From contig NZ_REBN01000208.1 of assembly GCF_007692705.1 (NCBI RefSeq), forward strand, positions 1 through 40,641: a stretch of 40,641 nucleotides of DNA, written 5' to 3'. The stretch is from Mongoliibacter sp. (GTDB taxonomy: Bacteria > Bacteroidota > Bacteroidia > Cytophagales > Cyclobacteriaceae). Within the stretch, counting starts at the first letter, position 1, and every line of letters starts with the position of its first letter. Below, in pieces: positions 16,704 through 25,824 of this stretch. The notes beneath the pieces are model-generated. The model was not told the DNA's origin, did not search any database, and was given only the letters and a program-made list of their open reading frames with translations. Both the position numbers and the translations under genes were made by a program.

Positions 16704-17681
16704 TTAAAACCTATATCTTGGGGTTCTTTGAATTACTCTTTCAAATTCCCTTTTAATCGGAACCAAATTGTAAGTCAACATAAACTCATGACTAGTAGGT
16801 GATTTTGCTTCAAGTCCTCCGACCACCAAATCGAAGGCATATCCAATTCTCAAAGAATTATCTCTTAAGATGCTGTAGCCTAACAATAATGATACCGATT
16901 CTTCACCACGGTAGGCCAAACCTCCACTTATTTTTTGATTATGTGTCGCTATAACGCTCAAGTCGTATGAAAAATTATTGAAGGAAACGGTTTTTAATAA
17001 AAAACTTGGCTCAAATTCCCACATAGCAAATGTCTTTATCCGATAGCCAAACAGTAAATAGCTATGGTTTCTCAGCTGATTATCAAATCCCGGTTCATCA
17101 ACACCAAAGTCAAAGCCGGGTTCATTTAAATGCCTACTACTCAAACCCACGTAATAATTCCCTCTATCATAAATAGCACCCAGACCTAAATTAAAATTAA
17201 TTTGAGTCTCACTACCATCAGCTGGAAGATTCGGATCGGGGTTTACAAATATAAGTTCATCATATTTTAATGTACTGGAAAAAACTCCACCTGAAGCACC
17301 AATACTCAACACTCCTCTCCTAAGATTTCTGTGATAAGCCAAAGAAAGGTTTATTTCTTGATTGTTTGTAGCACCTATATTGTCATTGATAAAAGTAAGG
17401 CCGTACCCAATTTTATAATCTTCTAATAAACCTGATGCTGTGATCAATTGAGTAACTGGAGCTTGTCCACCAGACCCCTGATAATTCATCCATTGGGTAC
17501 GATGCAGTGCTGTAAACCTATAATCTCCTTCCTTACCCGCAAAGCCAGGGTTGTAAAAGAGACCATTGTACATATACTGCGTAAACTGGGGATCCTGCTG
17601 ACCAAAAGCCAAAGGTACTTGGTAGATTCCGCAAAAAATTAAGATTACTATGACGACTTTTGGAAATTTCAGCTTATCCAT
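16704..17681 (-). CDS. porP: PorP/SprF family T9SS outer-membrane protein
   Basis: This 325-residue protein has a signal peptide (ending near PLAFGQQ) and the hallmark PorP/SprF opening QDPQFTQYMYNGLFYNPGFAG. The rest alternates in short amphipathic strands typical of an outer-membrane beta-barrel of 12-14 strands and ends YNLVPIKREFERVIQRTPRYRF, with a terminal aromatic. PorP/SprF proteins associate with T9SS cargo handling and in several species lie directly in front of gldK/porK, as here. The gap of 129 bases to gldK contains no convincing terminator. Other PorP paralogues may exist in the genome, so this copy's specific partner is unknown. Confidence 0.92.
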   Translation of the reverse strand: MDKLKFPKVVIVILIFCGIYQVPLAFGQQDPQFTQYMYNGLFYNPGFAGKEGDYRFTALHRTQWMNYQGSGGQAPVTQLITASGLLEDYKIGYGLTFINDNIGATNNQEINLSLAYHRNLRRGVLSIGASGGVFSSTLKYDELIFVNPDPNLPADGSETQINFNLGLGAIYDRGNYYVGLSSRHLNEPGFDFGVDEPGFDNQLRNHSYLLFGYRIKTFAMWEFEPSFLLKTVSFNNFSYDLSVIATHNQKISGGLAYRGEESVSLLLGYSILRDNSLRIGYAFDLVVGGLEAKSPTSHEFMLTYNLVPIKREFERVIQRTPRYRF

Positions 17682-17747
17682 GCAAGTGAAGATCTGTATG
17701 AAAACCCTATTCTACATATTAAAACTGAAAAAGACCACAAAAGATTA

Positions 17748-18527
17748 TCAATCTCCTAAATTATTTGCCTTTTTAATGTATAACTCTAGTGCACCAGTCA
17801 TGCTTGGCGCATTAGGCATAGGTGCTTCTATGTCCAATATCAACTCTTGTTCCCTTACTTCATTCGCCGTAGTTGGTCCAAAAGCAGCGATTCGGGTTTC
17901 ATTTTGTTCAAAATCAGGAAAGTTGTGCTTGAGAGATTTGATTCCAGAAGGACTGTAAAAAGCCAACACATCGTATTTGATATTTCTTAAGTCTGAAAGA
18001 TCCGCAGCTACGGTGTGATAAATGACTGCTTCGGTAAACTCAATGTTTGCCTTACTCAAATAATTAGGAATATCCTCTTTCCTTATATCCGAACAAGGGA
18101 AAAGGTATTTTTCAGATTTATGCTTCTTGAAATAATCGAATAAATCCGAAGCCGTTTTTTGACCAACAAAAAGCTTCCTTTTTCTAATAACAATATACTT
18201 TTGAAGATAATGAGCCGTCTGGTCTGAAATACAGAAATACTTCATATCAGCAGGCATCTCTATTTTCATTTCCTTACATATTGTGAAAAAATGATCAATA
18301 GCATTCCTGCTGGTAAAAATCACAGCCGTGTGTTTCAATATATCAATTTTCTGCTTCCTAAAGTCCTTAATCGAGACCGCTTGGACCTCAATAAATTGTC
18401 GGAAGTCAATTTTTAAATTGTACTTCTCAGCAAGCTGAAAATAGGGTGAATTTGGATCGTTGGGTTTTGGCTGGGAAACCAGGATACTTTTAACCGGATT
18501 AAGTCTGTCTTTGGTACCTTTACTCAT
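17748..18527 (-). CDS. hemD: Uroporphyrinogen-III synthase
   Basis: This enzyme closes hydroxymethylbilane to uroporphyrinogen III in tetrapyrrole synthesis. From the ATG at 18527 it has 259 residues and opens with the conserved KSILVSQPKP; later motifs include VIFTSRNAIDHFF (first domain), YLFPCSDIRKEDIP and the second-domain blocks LAFYSPSGIKSL and IAAFGPTTANEV. An upstream ATG at 18620 would give 290 residues but overlaps the preceding gene by 55 bases and adds non-conserved sequence, so the shorter form is preferred. It follows the DUF4271 gene by 38 bases and precedes porP by 66. Confidence 0.92.
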   Translation of the reverse strand: MSKGTKDRLNPVKSILVSQPKPNDPNSPYFQLAEKYNLKIDFRQFIEVQAVSIKDFRKQKIDILKHTAVIFTSRNAIDHFFTICKEMKIEMPADMKYFCISDQTAHYLQKYIVIRKRKLFVGQKTASDLFDYFKKHKSEKYLFPCSDIRKEDIPNYLSKANIEFTEAVIYHTVAADLSDLRNIKYDVLAFYSPSGIKSLKHNFPDFEQNETRIAAFGPTTANEVREQELILDIEAPMPNAPSMTGALELYIKKANNLGD

Positions 18528-18565
18528 GTTCTTAATCTTCTCCTTAAAATTTAAAACTTTCTTGA

Positions 18566-19681
18566 CTATCCTATGATTATTTTTGAAATAATCAAAAACG
18601 GAATCAGTTCTGCGGTGCAAATGTAAGCAAATAAATGGTAATTTTTAAAGGGAACCCGATTTACCAAAATTATAAACAAATAAGTGATCCCAACTAAATA
18701 CACCCAGAAGAAAGCCCACAAAGCAGATGTAACAACCTCATTGATAGTAGTCTGATCATTCAGGTAAAAATATGTCACAACAAGTGTTATGAGAAACAGG
18801 GAAATAGATAATAATCTTAACAAATAGAAAAAATGCGAAAACTCATATTTCCCCAAATCAAATACAGAAACAAGGATTTTGAGGAAAATAAACTTTCCCA
18901 CAAATAAGAAAACCAGTACTACAGAACCTAAAATCCAATAGAAAAAAAGACTGTTCAAACCTCCTGCCGAGATCTCACTCAATAATGGGACGGCATAGAC
19001 GTGTGCTGCCATCATCGTATTCAGCATCAATAGCATACTCATCATCAGAAGGTAAAAAATGACATCAATTGAGAAAAATTTCTGAAAAATCCCTGCTTCA
19101 TTAAAATCTTCTCCAGTAATCAGCTTTCTCGGGGTAACAAAGTATTCCAGAACAATAGGGAAAATCACTTTGAAAATGGCTGCCAATAAAAGTATAATGA
19201 CAAGCCCTGTAAGGTAAAAATCACTAAATACGCTTGTATTCCTTTTCCCATAATCCATACCTCCTGTCAGAGTAGTAGCTGACTCTTGAGATTGGTTTTC
19301 AAAAAAACCCTTTTTTACAGATAACTCTGAAAGTCTGTTGTTTTCGTTTAGTGCAGTGAATTCCACATCATGATTTCCTGAAACAGCAAAAAGATTTTTG
19401 AGCTGTTGCACTTCAACATTCAGTAAAGTGTCTGTCCCAGAATAAAACCACAATTTTTCATTCATGAAAATAGTGGTGCCGGAGGGTATGGCTAACATCA
19501 AGCTACTCTTGGGGAAATTCCCCAGATCCAGAGTGACCTGACTGGTGTAACTTGACCTCAACCATCCTCTTTGATGATTTTTTCGGATTTTAGAATCATA
19601 ATTTTCAAGAACCTGGGCAGACAATGCTGAGGTCGACATAAAAAAAATAAATAAAACTATAATATTGAGCTTTCTTTCCAT
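18566..19681 (-). CDS. DUF4271 family multi-pass membrane protein
   Basis: This 371-residue protein begins with a signal-peptide-like segment (cleavage near ALSAQ), followed by an extracytoplasmic domain to about residue 150, then six hydrophobic helices at roughly 155-180, 205-228, 245-275, 285-310, 315-342 and 350-370. That layout and its position directly before hemD match DUF4271, a Bacteroidota family of unknown function. Its ATG lies three bases after the Omp85-like gene's stop, so the two are almost certainly co-translated. Nothing in the sequence indicates catalysis. Confidence 0.87.
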   Translation of the reverse strand: MERKLNIIVLFIFFMSTSALSAQVLENYDSKIRKNHQRGWLRSSYTSQVTLDLGNFPKSSLMLAIPSGTTIFMNEKLWFYSGTDTLLNVEVQQLKNLFAVSGNHDVEFTALNENNRLSELSVKKGFFENQSQESATTLTGGMDYGKRNTSVFSDFYLTGLVIILLLAAIFKVIFPIVLEYFVTPRKLITGEDFNEAGIFQKFFSIDVIFYLLMMSMLLMLNTMMAAHVYAVPLLSEISAGGLNSLFFYWILGSVVLVFLFVGKFIFLKILVSVFDLGKYEFSHFFYLLRLLSISLFLITLVVTYFYLNDQTTINEVVTSALWAFFWVYLVGITYLFIILVNRVPFKNYHLFAYICTAELIPFLIISKIIIG

Positions 19682-19684
19682 GAT

Positions 19685-21400
19685 TTAAAACCTGCCAGTA
19701 TATCCAAAATGTATTTTTGAAAGGTTCAATGCAAAATCCTGAGCATTGCCACCACCTAAGGCATAAATAAAATTAAAGATTCCGTTTCCGGTTTCCAGGC
19801 TGAAACCTAAGCCCACTGCATATGGAAAATCCACAGGTAAATTCTGTACCCTATTTTGAAGACGAGCTATATCGGCAAAAATCATAAAATATGAATAGGT
19901 ATCAAAGTAATATCTTGGTTCAATATTCAAATAGATATAATTATCAGCAAAAAAGAAATTTTCATTAAAACCTCTAATAGTCCGTAAACCTCCAAGTCTA
20001 AACAAATCATTCACAAAAAGATTGGGGTTCTCCATCAAACCTCCTGTCAACCTACTGTAAAGTCCCCAATTCAGATTTTTATAAAAATACTTTTCAAAGG
20101 AACCTTTAAAGTAATATTGAAGACTTCTCATGTTCAGCCCATCATACAATTCGGGGGGTAATGCAGTATTGACCAATATATTTTTATTCCCGATGGCAAA
20201 TTCCATTTTGGCCAATGCTCCCCTGCGTGGGAAAAACACATCATCGAGCCAGGATTTATCAAAACCCAGCCCATAATTATTGAAACGGAAATCACCAACC
20301 TCTGGAAAATTCACCCTTTCACTCAACCCCGAAACCCCAATAAGGTCTCCTGCCTGTCTTCGGGTGAAAAACTTAAGATAGGCTCCTCCATCCATCCTGT
20401 ATCCAAAATCTAACCGAAAATCACGGGTCAAAAACGTACTGTCTTCCTTCAATAAGGAAAAAGAAGCTTGAACATCCATATTGGAACCCAATATGAGAGG
20501 TTCTAAAGCTGATAACTGCAGGCTTTGTGAAAATTGATTGAACCTTTGCCAATGGAGCTCATAATTGCGACCCGTACCAGCAACATTATATAATAACAAA
20601 TCAAACTGCCCAGTAATAAGCAACCCACTCCCCTCTAATTCATTAGGTAAAAATCCGATTATGCCATCTATTGAATTGATTTTTCGATCATCCAAAGGAA
20701 GGTACAGTGTTGCCTCCTCATTTTGAAAGCTCAACTCTGGCTCCCCACTCCAGCGGAGGTAAGGCAATTCATTGATTTGACGGATACTGTTATTAATTTT
20801 TCTTTGGGAAAAAGGGCTTTCGGGCCTGATCTGTAAAAACTTGGCCAAAAACCGCTTGCTGATTTTTGAATCACCTGTGACTTGAAGACTGTCAAACCTT
20901 ATAAAAGGACCAGAATCATAATGAAGTGCTGCTGAAATTTTATTGCTATTCTCGGTAACACTATCCAGTTTTATAGAAGCAAAAGGATAGCCTTCGTTTT
21001 CTGAGACTGTCAATATCCTTTCAAAGACCCGGGAAAGTTCTGCATAATTAAAATTTCGGCCTTCAAATTGTCTTGTGTCTATTCCTGATTTTATTAAAAT
21101 GGAATTGGATAAATTCCCTAATCCCAAACTATACCATTCATATTTCTCTCCGGTATCTAGGGACATAAATAATGAGTCTTTTCCTACACTTTTTTCGGTC
21201 AATTGTGGCACGAGGTAGCCCCTTTGATGCAATTCAGCGAGCAACCCATTTCTAAATTGTTTCAACTCTGCCTCAGTACCTACTTGAACGGTATCCTGTT
21301 GGCTTATTTCGCCGACAATTTCATATTTAAGCCAAAATTGTTGCTGAGCAATCAATTGAAACTGTAATAAAATCAATATCAGGGTTAAGGATAATTTCAA
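19685..21400 (-). CDS. Omp85/TamA-like outer-membrane beta-barrel protein
   Basis: This 571-residue protein has a short signal peptide (cleavage near QLIAQ), POTRA-like segments to about residue 230, and a C-terminal 16-strand-type barrel. Omp85 hallmarks are FPRRGALAKMEF near 385 and the lid-lock-type motif GGLRTIRGF near 480, followed by NIEPRYYF. Members insert or translocate outer-membrane proteins or lipids; the substrate of this small subfamily is unknown. The start codon is TTG at 21400: no in-frame ATG exists upstream before a stop, and TTG gives the usual K-L signal start. It is divergent from hemW (48 bases), and DUF4271 follows three bases after its stop. Confidence 0.88.
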   Translation of the reverse strand: MKLSLTLILILLQFQLIAQQQFWLKYEIVGEISQQDTVQVGTEAELKQFRNGLLAELHQRGYLVPQLTEKSVGKDSLFMSLDTGEKYEWYSLGLGNLSNSILIKSGIDTRQFEGRNFNYAELSRVFERILTVSENEGYPFASIKLDSVTENSNKISAALHYDSGPFIRFDSLQVTGDSKISKRFLAKFLQIRPESPFSQRKINNSIRQINELPYLRWSGEPELSFQNEEATLYLPLDDRKINSIDGIIGFLPNELEGSGLLITGQFDLLLYNVAGTGRNYELHWQRFNQFSQSLQLSALEPLILGSNMDVQASFSLLKEDSTFLTRDFRLDFGYRMDGGAYLKFFTRRQAGDLIGVSGLSERVNFPEVGDFRFNNYGLGFDKSWLDDVFFPRRGALAKMEFAIGNKNILVNTALPPELYDGLNMRSLQYYFKGSFEKYFYKNLNWGLYSRLTGGLMENPNLFVNDLFRLGGLRTIRGFNENFFFADNYIYLNIEPRYYFDTYSYFMIFADIARLQNRVQNLPVDFPYAVGLGFSLETGNGIFNFIYALGGGNAQDFALNLSKIHFGYTGRF

Positions 21401-21421
21401 GGCTGACTTCGGAGTTTCTTG

Positions 21422-21429
21422 TATCTTTG
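21422..21429 (+). promoter_or_regulatory. Candidate -7 element (TATCTTTG) for hemW
   Basis: An exact TAnnTTTG match lies 19 bases upstream of the hemW TTG start, in the 48-base gap shared with the divergent Omp85-like gene. The -33 region (GCTGACT around 21402) is only a weak TTG-like match. Confidence 0.45.
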
Positions 21430-21448
21430 AAGGCTAAAAGTATAAAAA

Positions 21449-22576
21449 TTGTCTGGCATCTATATCCATATTCCTTTCTGTAAACAGGCTTGTCACTATT
21501 GTGACTTCCATTTTAGCACCAACCTCAGCCAAATGGATGCATTAGTGAGAATGATTTGTAAAGAAATTGAAAGTAGGAAAAAATTTTTCCCTGAAAATAC
21601 CAATATACAAACCATCTATTTTGGAGGAGGCACACCTTCCATATTACAAGCACATCACCTGGAATCAATTCTCAATTCCATTTATAGGAATTTTTCTGTA
21701 AATATTCAGGAACTTACCCTTGAAGCTAACCCCGACGATCTAAGCCCTGAAAAACTCCAGATTTTAAAATCATTAGGCTTCAAAAGATTGAGCATCGGCA
21801 TACAGAGCTTTGACCAAAAGGTTTTGGAATTTTATAATCGGGCACATAATGCTGAAGAATCTCTCAGAGCAATTGGTCTAGCCAAATCTGCTGGTTTTGA
21901 GAAACTCTCTGTGGACCTTATTTATGGATACCCATTCGAAGACCATAGCATCTGGAAACACGATTTGGAAACAGCCCTAAGCTTAGATCCGGGACATATC
22001 AGCAGCTATGCGCTCACCATTGAGCCTAAAACTGCATTGGGCAACTGGAGTAAGAGAGGCAAATTTCAGGAAGCAAGTGAAGACTTTGTTGCCGAACAGT
22101 TTGAGTCACTTATGGAGTACTCAGAAAAGGCAGGTTATGTTCAGTACGAAATTTCAAATTTCGCAAAAGAAGGACATTTTGCACTCCACAATTCCAATTA
22201 TTGGAAAAATAAGCCCTACTTGGGAATAGGTCCTGGGGCTCATTCATTTGACGGAAGCTTTAGGGGTGCTAATATTTCCAATAACAGTATTTATATCAAA
22301 AAAATGGACAAAGGCGAAATCCCATTTACGGTTGAGCCTTTGGAAGGCTCTGACATATGCAACGAATATATTTTGACTTCCCTTAGGACCATTTGGGGCA
22401 CTGATTTGAATTACCTCAAGGAGAAGTTTGGAGTAGACTTGGTTACTATGCATCATTCCAATATTCAAAACCTATTGAGAGAAAACCTCATCATAATTTC
22501 GGATACCACACTTACTTTGAGCAAGAAGGGAAAATTACTCGCTGACGGAATTGCAGCCTCCTTCTTTATCGATTGA
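21449..22576 (+). CDS. hemW: Radical SAM protein HemW (heme chaperone, CPDH-like)
   Basis: This 375-residue protein has the radical-SAM cluster motif CxxxCxYC as FCKQACHYCDFHF at about residues 9-21, the GGGTPS motif (about 53-58), and the HemW layout including RLSIGIQSFD and YEISNFAKEGHFALHN. HemW is now regarded as a heme-trafficking protein rather than a true oxygen-independent coproporphyrinogen oxidase. The start is TTG at 21449: the codon two before it is an in-frame stop (TAA at 21443-21445), and the protein must begin here to keep the conserved GIYIHIPFC. It is followed 18 bases later by a DUF721 gene. Confidence 0.94.
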   Translation: MSGIYIHIPFCKQACHYCDFHFSTNLSQMDALVRMICKEIESRKKFFPENTNIQTIYFGGGTPSILQAHHLESILNSIYRNFSVNIQELTLEANPDDLSPEKLQILKSLGFKRLSIGIQSFDQKVLEFYNRAHNAEESLRAIGLAKSAGFEKLSVDLIYGYPFEDHSIWKHDLETALSLDPGHISSYALTIEPKTALGNWSKRGKFQEASEDFVAEQFESLMEYSEKAGYVQYEISNFAKEGHFALHNSNYWKNKPYLGIGPGAHSFDGSFRGANISNNSIYIKKMDKGEIPFTVEPLEGSDICNEYILTSLRTIWGTDLNYLKEKFGVDLVTMHHSNIQNLLRENLIIISDTTLTLSKKGKLLADGIAASFFID

Positions 22577-22594
22577 ATTGACTACCTTTGATAC

Positions 22595-22912
22595 ATGCAG
22601 GATAAGTATAGAGACTTTAGCAAGCGTAAAAAAGAAGCTACTCCATTGAAGGAGGCTTTTGAAGATTTACTCAAAGCCTACAGGCTCAAGGACACTTACG
22701 AAGAAAAGCACCTGATACAATCTTGGCCAGAATTAATGGGAAATACGGTGGCTTCCCGCACAAGCTCATTATACATCAAAGACAAAAAGCTTTTTGTCAA
22801 AATCAGCTCCGGACCAATCAAAAAAGAACTCTCCATGAACAGGACCAAAGTATTGGGTATCATTCATGAGAAATTCGGCCCTAAAATCATTGAAGAAATT
22901 ATTTTTCTCTGA
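22595..22912 (+). CDS. DUF721 (DciA-like) protein
   Basis: This 105-residue soluble protein matches DUF721, the family of DciA, the helicase loader of many bacteria lacking DnaC. The visible pattern is a helix-rich N terminus followed by IQSWPELMGNTVASRTSSL, then strands LYIKDKKLFVKISSGPIKKEL, the usual W-x-x-h-h-G-x-x-h-A/S core and 'L-V-S-S--h--EL' block. A DnaB-loading role in Bacteroidota is inferred from family membership. It is downstream of hemW by 18 bases, and its stop codon directly abuts the stop of the converging DUF4197 gene. Confidence 0.87.
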   Translation: MQDKYRDFSKRKKEATPLKEAFEDLLKAYRLKDTYEEKHLIQSWPELMGNTVASRTSSLYIKDKKLFVKISSGPIKKELSMNRTKVLGIIHEKFGPKIIEEIIFL

Positions 22913-23629
22913 TTAGTCTTGCGCTGCGAAGACCCTCCGCATTAGTGCAGATGTCCTTTGTAATGGATTTTCTCTGATATTTTTTTCCTCTTCTGCAATA
23001 AGCTTAAACAAACCATCAATCGCCCTGTCTGTCACATAAGTATTCAAATCAGGATCAATCCTTCTATTTGTCAAAGGAATGGCGTTGTATGCGTTGGCAA
23101 TATCACCATAATACCTTGTCGCACCTACCTGATTGAGAGACTCTTCTATTCTTGGTTGAAATAGTGCTATCAATTGAATCTCTGTAGTTCTTCTTAGAAA
23201 ATTGGTAGCAGCTTCCTGATCACCCTGCAATAAGTTGAAAGCATCTTGAATGGTGAGTTGTCTAATCGCATTGATGAAAATCGGTTTCGCTTCTTTGGCA
23301 GCACTCTCCGCCCCCCTATTGATAGCGAGTAATGCCCTGTCGACCTCTGACCCCAGTCCCATCTGCCTAAGGGTATTCTCTACCCTTCTAGCATCTTCAG
23401 GCAAGAGAATCCTAATCATATCGTTTCGGAAAAACCCGTCTGTTTCAGAGGCTTGGTCTGCTCCTTTGCTTATTCCCTGAATGAGTGCTTCTTTCAATCC
23501 TTGGGAAACTTCTTGTTGGGTAAGTGGAGCAGAACCCCCGGCAGCCTGTAAAATTCTATTGATATCAGATGAAGAACAGCTAATTAAAAACAAACAAACC
23601 AGTAAAAATGGAAAGTAACTTGAACGCAT
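22913..23629 (-). CDS. DUF4197 domain lipoprotein
   Basis: This 238-residue protein has a lipoprotein signal with Cys18 in FLISCSSSD, followed by an alpha-helical DUF4197 domain. Matching features are LTQQEVSQGLKEALIQGISKGADQASETDGFF near the start of the mature protein, IRILLPEDARRVENTLRQMG, and the C-terminal YVTDRAIDGLFKLIAEEEKNIRENP. DUF4197 proteins are widespread periplasmic proteins of unknown function. The gene stands alone on the minus strand, converging with DUF721 without a spacer and divergent from the RsbU-like gene (101 bases). No clear consensus promoter was found in front of it. Confidence 0.9.
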   Translation of the reverse strand: MRSSYFPFLLVCLFLISCSSSDINRILQAAGGSAPLTQQEVSQGLKEALIQGISKGADQASETDGFFRNDMIRILLPEDARRVENTLRQMGLGSEVDRALLAINRGAESAAKEAKPIFINAIRQLTIQDAFNLLQGDQEAATNFLRRTTEIQLIALFQPRIEESLNQVGATRYYGDIANAYNAIPLTNRRIDPDLNTYVTDRAIDGLFKLIAEEEKNIRENPLQRTSALMRRVFAAQD

Positions 23630-23730
23630 AAGGATTTTTTTAAGAAATTAACATTTATTTATAACCTAAGCAATTAATGCAATCAGGTTAATTAAGGAAG
23701 AATTGGTATTATTGCGATGCATTTATATTA

Positions 23731-25791
23731 ATGATCAAGCTCCCAAATCCAAATATCGGTAAAGTTAGTCTATTGGTCGCTGTCCTGACCTGGCTGGCCT
23801 TACTTTTTGTTGATATTACGAGGATTTTTGGGATAATCAATCAAATGGAGTCGGGCGTAATGCCTGAAGTTTCTTTTATTTTAGAAATCATTTTTTTCAT
23901 TAATGTTTATCTTTTTTATAATTATAACATATCCAAAAACGAGGATAACGATTTTCTGAATCTGATTTGGAGAGGCGCTTCTACAGGATTAGTAGCCTCA
24001 GGCGTGTCCATTCTGATTAGCTTCTTTTATTCTGTACTGGGTGATTCGAAATTGGCCAGTGATATTCTTCTCAAGAATTTCTTCTACCATGTCACTTTCG
24101 CGCTGATCAGCCTTTTCCTGATTTCCTGTGCACTGTTATGGAAACATCTTATCCTCTATCAGAAATCCAAAAACATTGTCAAGCAGTGGCAGCTATTCGA
24201 AATATTGCTCTTAGTGAGTATGTTTTTTATATTTTTCAATAAAAACTCCCTCGATTACAGTTTCTTGTTTGGATTGGTCATCATCACTGTTTTTTCAATT
24301 TCTCTTTCTATCAATCTCAAATGGATTCCCTACCTAACTTTTAAAGAAAAATGGAAATCCATTTTGTTTTTGGTTATTATACTTTTCTCTGTTTCCTATC
24401 TTTTTGGCCAGGTTCTCAATTACAGTGAAAGTGAACTGATCATTGTCAACCTCACAGACAACCTGTTTCTGATCGGACTTTTCTCATTTGTATTTTTTTA
24501 TTCCTTGTTCAGTTTCTTAGTCACACTGTTCAACCTACCCACTTCTTCAGTTTTTGAACAGAAATTGGTAGAAGCTATCAACTTCCAGAGACTGAGCCAA
24601 TCCATCAAACCGGGACAAAACGAGAACCAAGTTTTAGATATACTTATCGACTCGAGTATGAGCGCCGCCTATGCTGATGCCGGATGGTTGGAAATCAAAG
24701 ATCAAGAAGATCAGACGGTATTTTTGCATGAAAGGTTTATAGAAAAAAATGCCACCCATCAACTATTCAGGCATATCAATGCCCAAAAGCCTTTCTCCAA
24801 TTTCGACTGGGAAAAAGCAGGATATGAGAATAAAGTATTTCAGGGAAAAATAGACTTTCCTCCGTATAAATCTGCTCTTATCATACCATTGGTAATCAAT
24901 CAAGAAACAGTGGGGAGGCTTTATTTGGTCAAAGAAGTCAAAGATGGTTTCAACAAAGAGATGGTCAATATCATTTCCACATTTGTAGGACAAGCCTGTA
25001 TATCGGTAGAAAATTACAGACTACTAAATGAAGCCATCAAAAACGAAAGGTATAAAGAGGAACTCAAGATTGCACAGCGGGTCCAAAGAAGCTTATTGCC
25101 CAAGAAGCTGCATCATGACGAAACATTCAGTATTTCTGCTTTTTCAGTAGCTGCAGATGAAGTCGGTGGAGACTATTATGAAACTTATCCTCTTGGTCCA
25201 CGTAAGTTTGCTGTGATCATTGGAGACGTATCGGGTAAAGGTACCTCAGCTGCCTTCAACATGTCCCAAATGAAAGGCATTTTCCACAGTCTTGTACAAT
25301 TGAACCCAAGCCCCTCTGAATTTATCAAAAAAGCCAATGTAGCACTTGGTCAGTGTCTCGAAAAAAATCATTTCATTACCACTTCATTCTATGTTATAGA
25401 TACAGAGAAAAAAAAGGTGACCTACAGCAGAGCAGGGCATTGCCCAACGCTTTATTACAGAAATTCAGATCAGGAATGTGATTACCTAAGTATTGACGGT
25501 ATGGGCTTAGGAATCCTTCGAAACAACCTATTTGATGAATATGTCCATGAAACGTCATTCGCATTTGAGTCCGGAGATGCTATGTTGCTCTTTACCGATG
25601 GAATCATCGAAGCAAAAGATGAAGCAGGGACAGAGTTTGGTTATGAAAGATTAAAAAAAGTATTCAAGTCAAAATATCAGCTTTCTCCAAGAGAAATCCA
25701 CGAAAGTATCATAGAGGAGGTATATAGTTTTATTGGAAAAAATGTAGTCATGGATGATGACTATTCCATAGTTGTCATCAAGTTTAAATAA
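23731..25791 (+). CDS. Membrane GAF-PP2C (SpoIIE/RsbU-type) serine phosphatase
   Basis: This 686-residue protein has about eight membrane helices in residues 10-270, a GAF-like domain at about 285-450 and a C-terminal SpoIIE-type PP2C phosphatase domain at about 470-686. PP2C metal motifs are intact: VGGDYYE, IGDVSGKGTSAAF, LLFTDGIIEAKDE and MDDDYSIVVIKF; the linker IAQRVQRSLLPKK is typical of RsbU-type proteins. By family it should dephosphorylate a STAS-domain antagonist, and one is encoded 33 bases downstream, followed by a matching kinase. The large membrane region suggests signal input from the envelope. A one-mismatch -7 sequence (TATTATTG) lies at 23707-23714. Confidence 0.92.
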   Translation: MIKLPNPNIGKVSLLVAVLTWLALLFVDITRIFGIINQMESGVMPEVSFILEIIFFINVYLFYNYNISKNEDNDFLNLIWRGASTGLVASGVSILISFFYSVLGDSKLASDILLKNFFYHVTFALISLFLISCALLWKHLILYQKSKNIVKQWQLFEILLLVSMFFIFFNKNSLDYSFLFGLVIITVFSISLSINLKWIPYLTFKEKWKSILFLVIILFSVSYLFGQVLNYSESELIIVNLTDNLFLIGLFSFVFFYSLFSFLVTLFNLPTSSVFEQKLVEAINFQRLSQSIKPGQNENQVLDILIDSSMSAAYADAGWLEIKDQEDQTVFLHERFIEKNATHQLFRHINAQKPFSNFDWEKAGYENKVFQGKIDFPPYKSALIIPLVINQETVGRLYLVKEVKDGFNKEMVNIISTFVGQACISVENYRLLNEAIKNERYKEELKIAQRVQRSLLPKKLHHDETFSISAFSVAADEVGGDYYETYPLGPRKFAVIIGDVSGKGTSAAFNMSQMKGIFHSLVQLNPSPSEFIKKANVALGQCLEKNHFITTSFYVIDTEKKKVTYSRAGHCPTLYYRNSDQECDYLSIDGMGLGILRNNLFDEYVHETSFAFESGDAMLLFTDGIIEAKDEAGTEFGYERLKKVFKSKYQLSPREIHESIIEEVYSFIGKNVVMDDDYSIVVIKFK

Positions 25792-25824
25792 GAACCTAAG
25801 CTATTTTAAAGCGTATATTCAGAC

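Noticed and set aside
18528-18620. Upstream ATG extending HemD by 31 residues
   Set aside because: The extension overlaps the DUF4271 gene, is lysine/asparagine-rich without conservation, and HemD homologues begin at the internal MSKGTK site.
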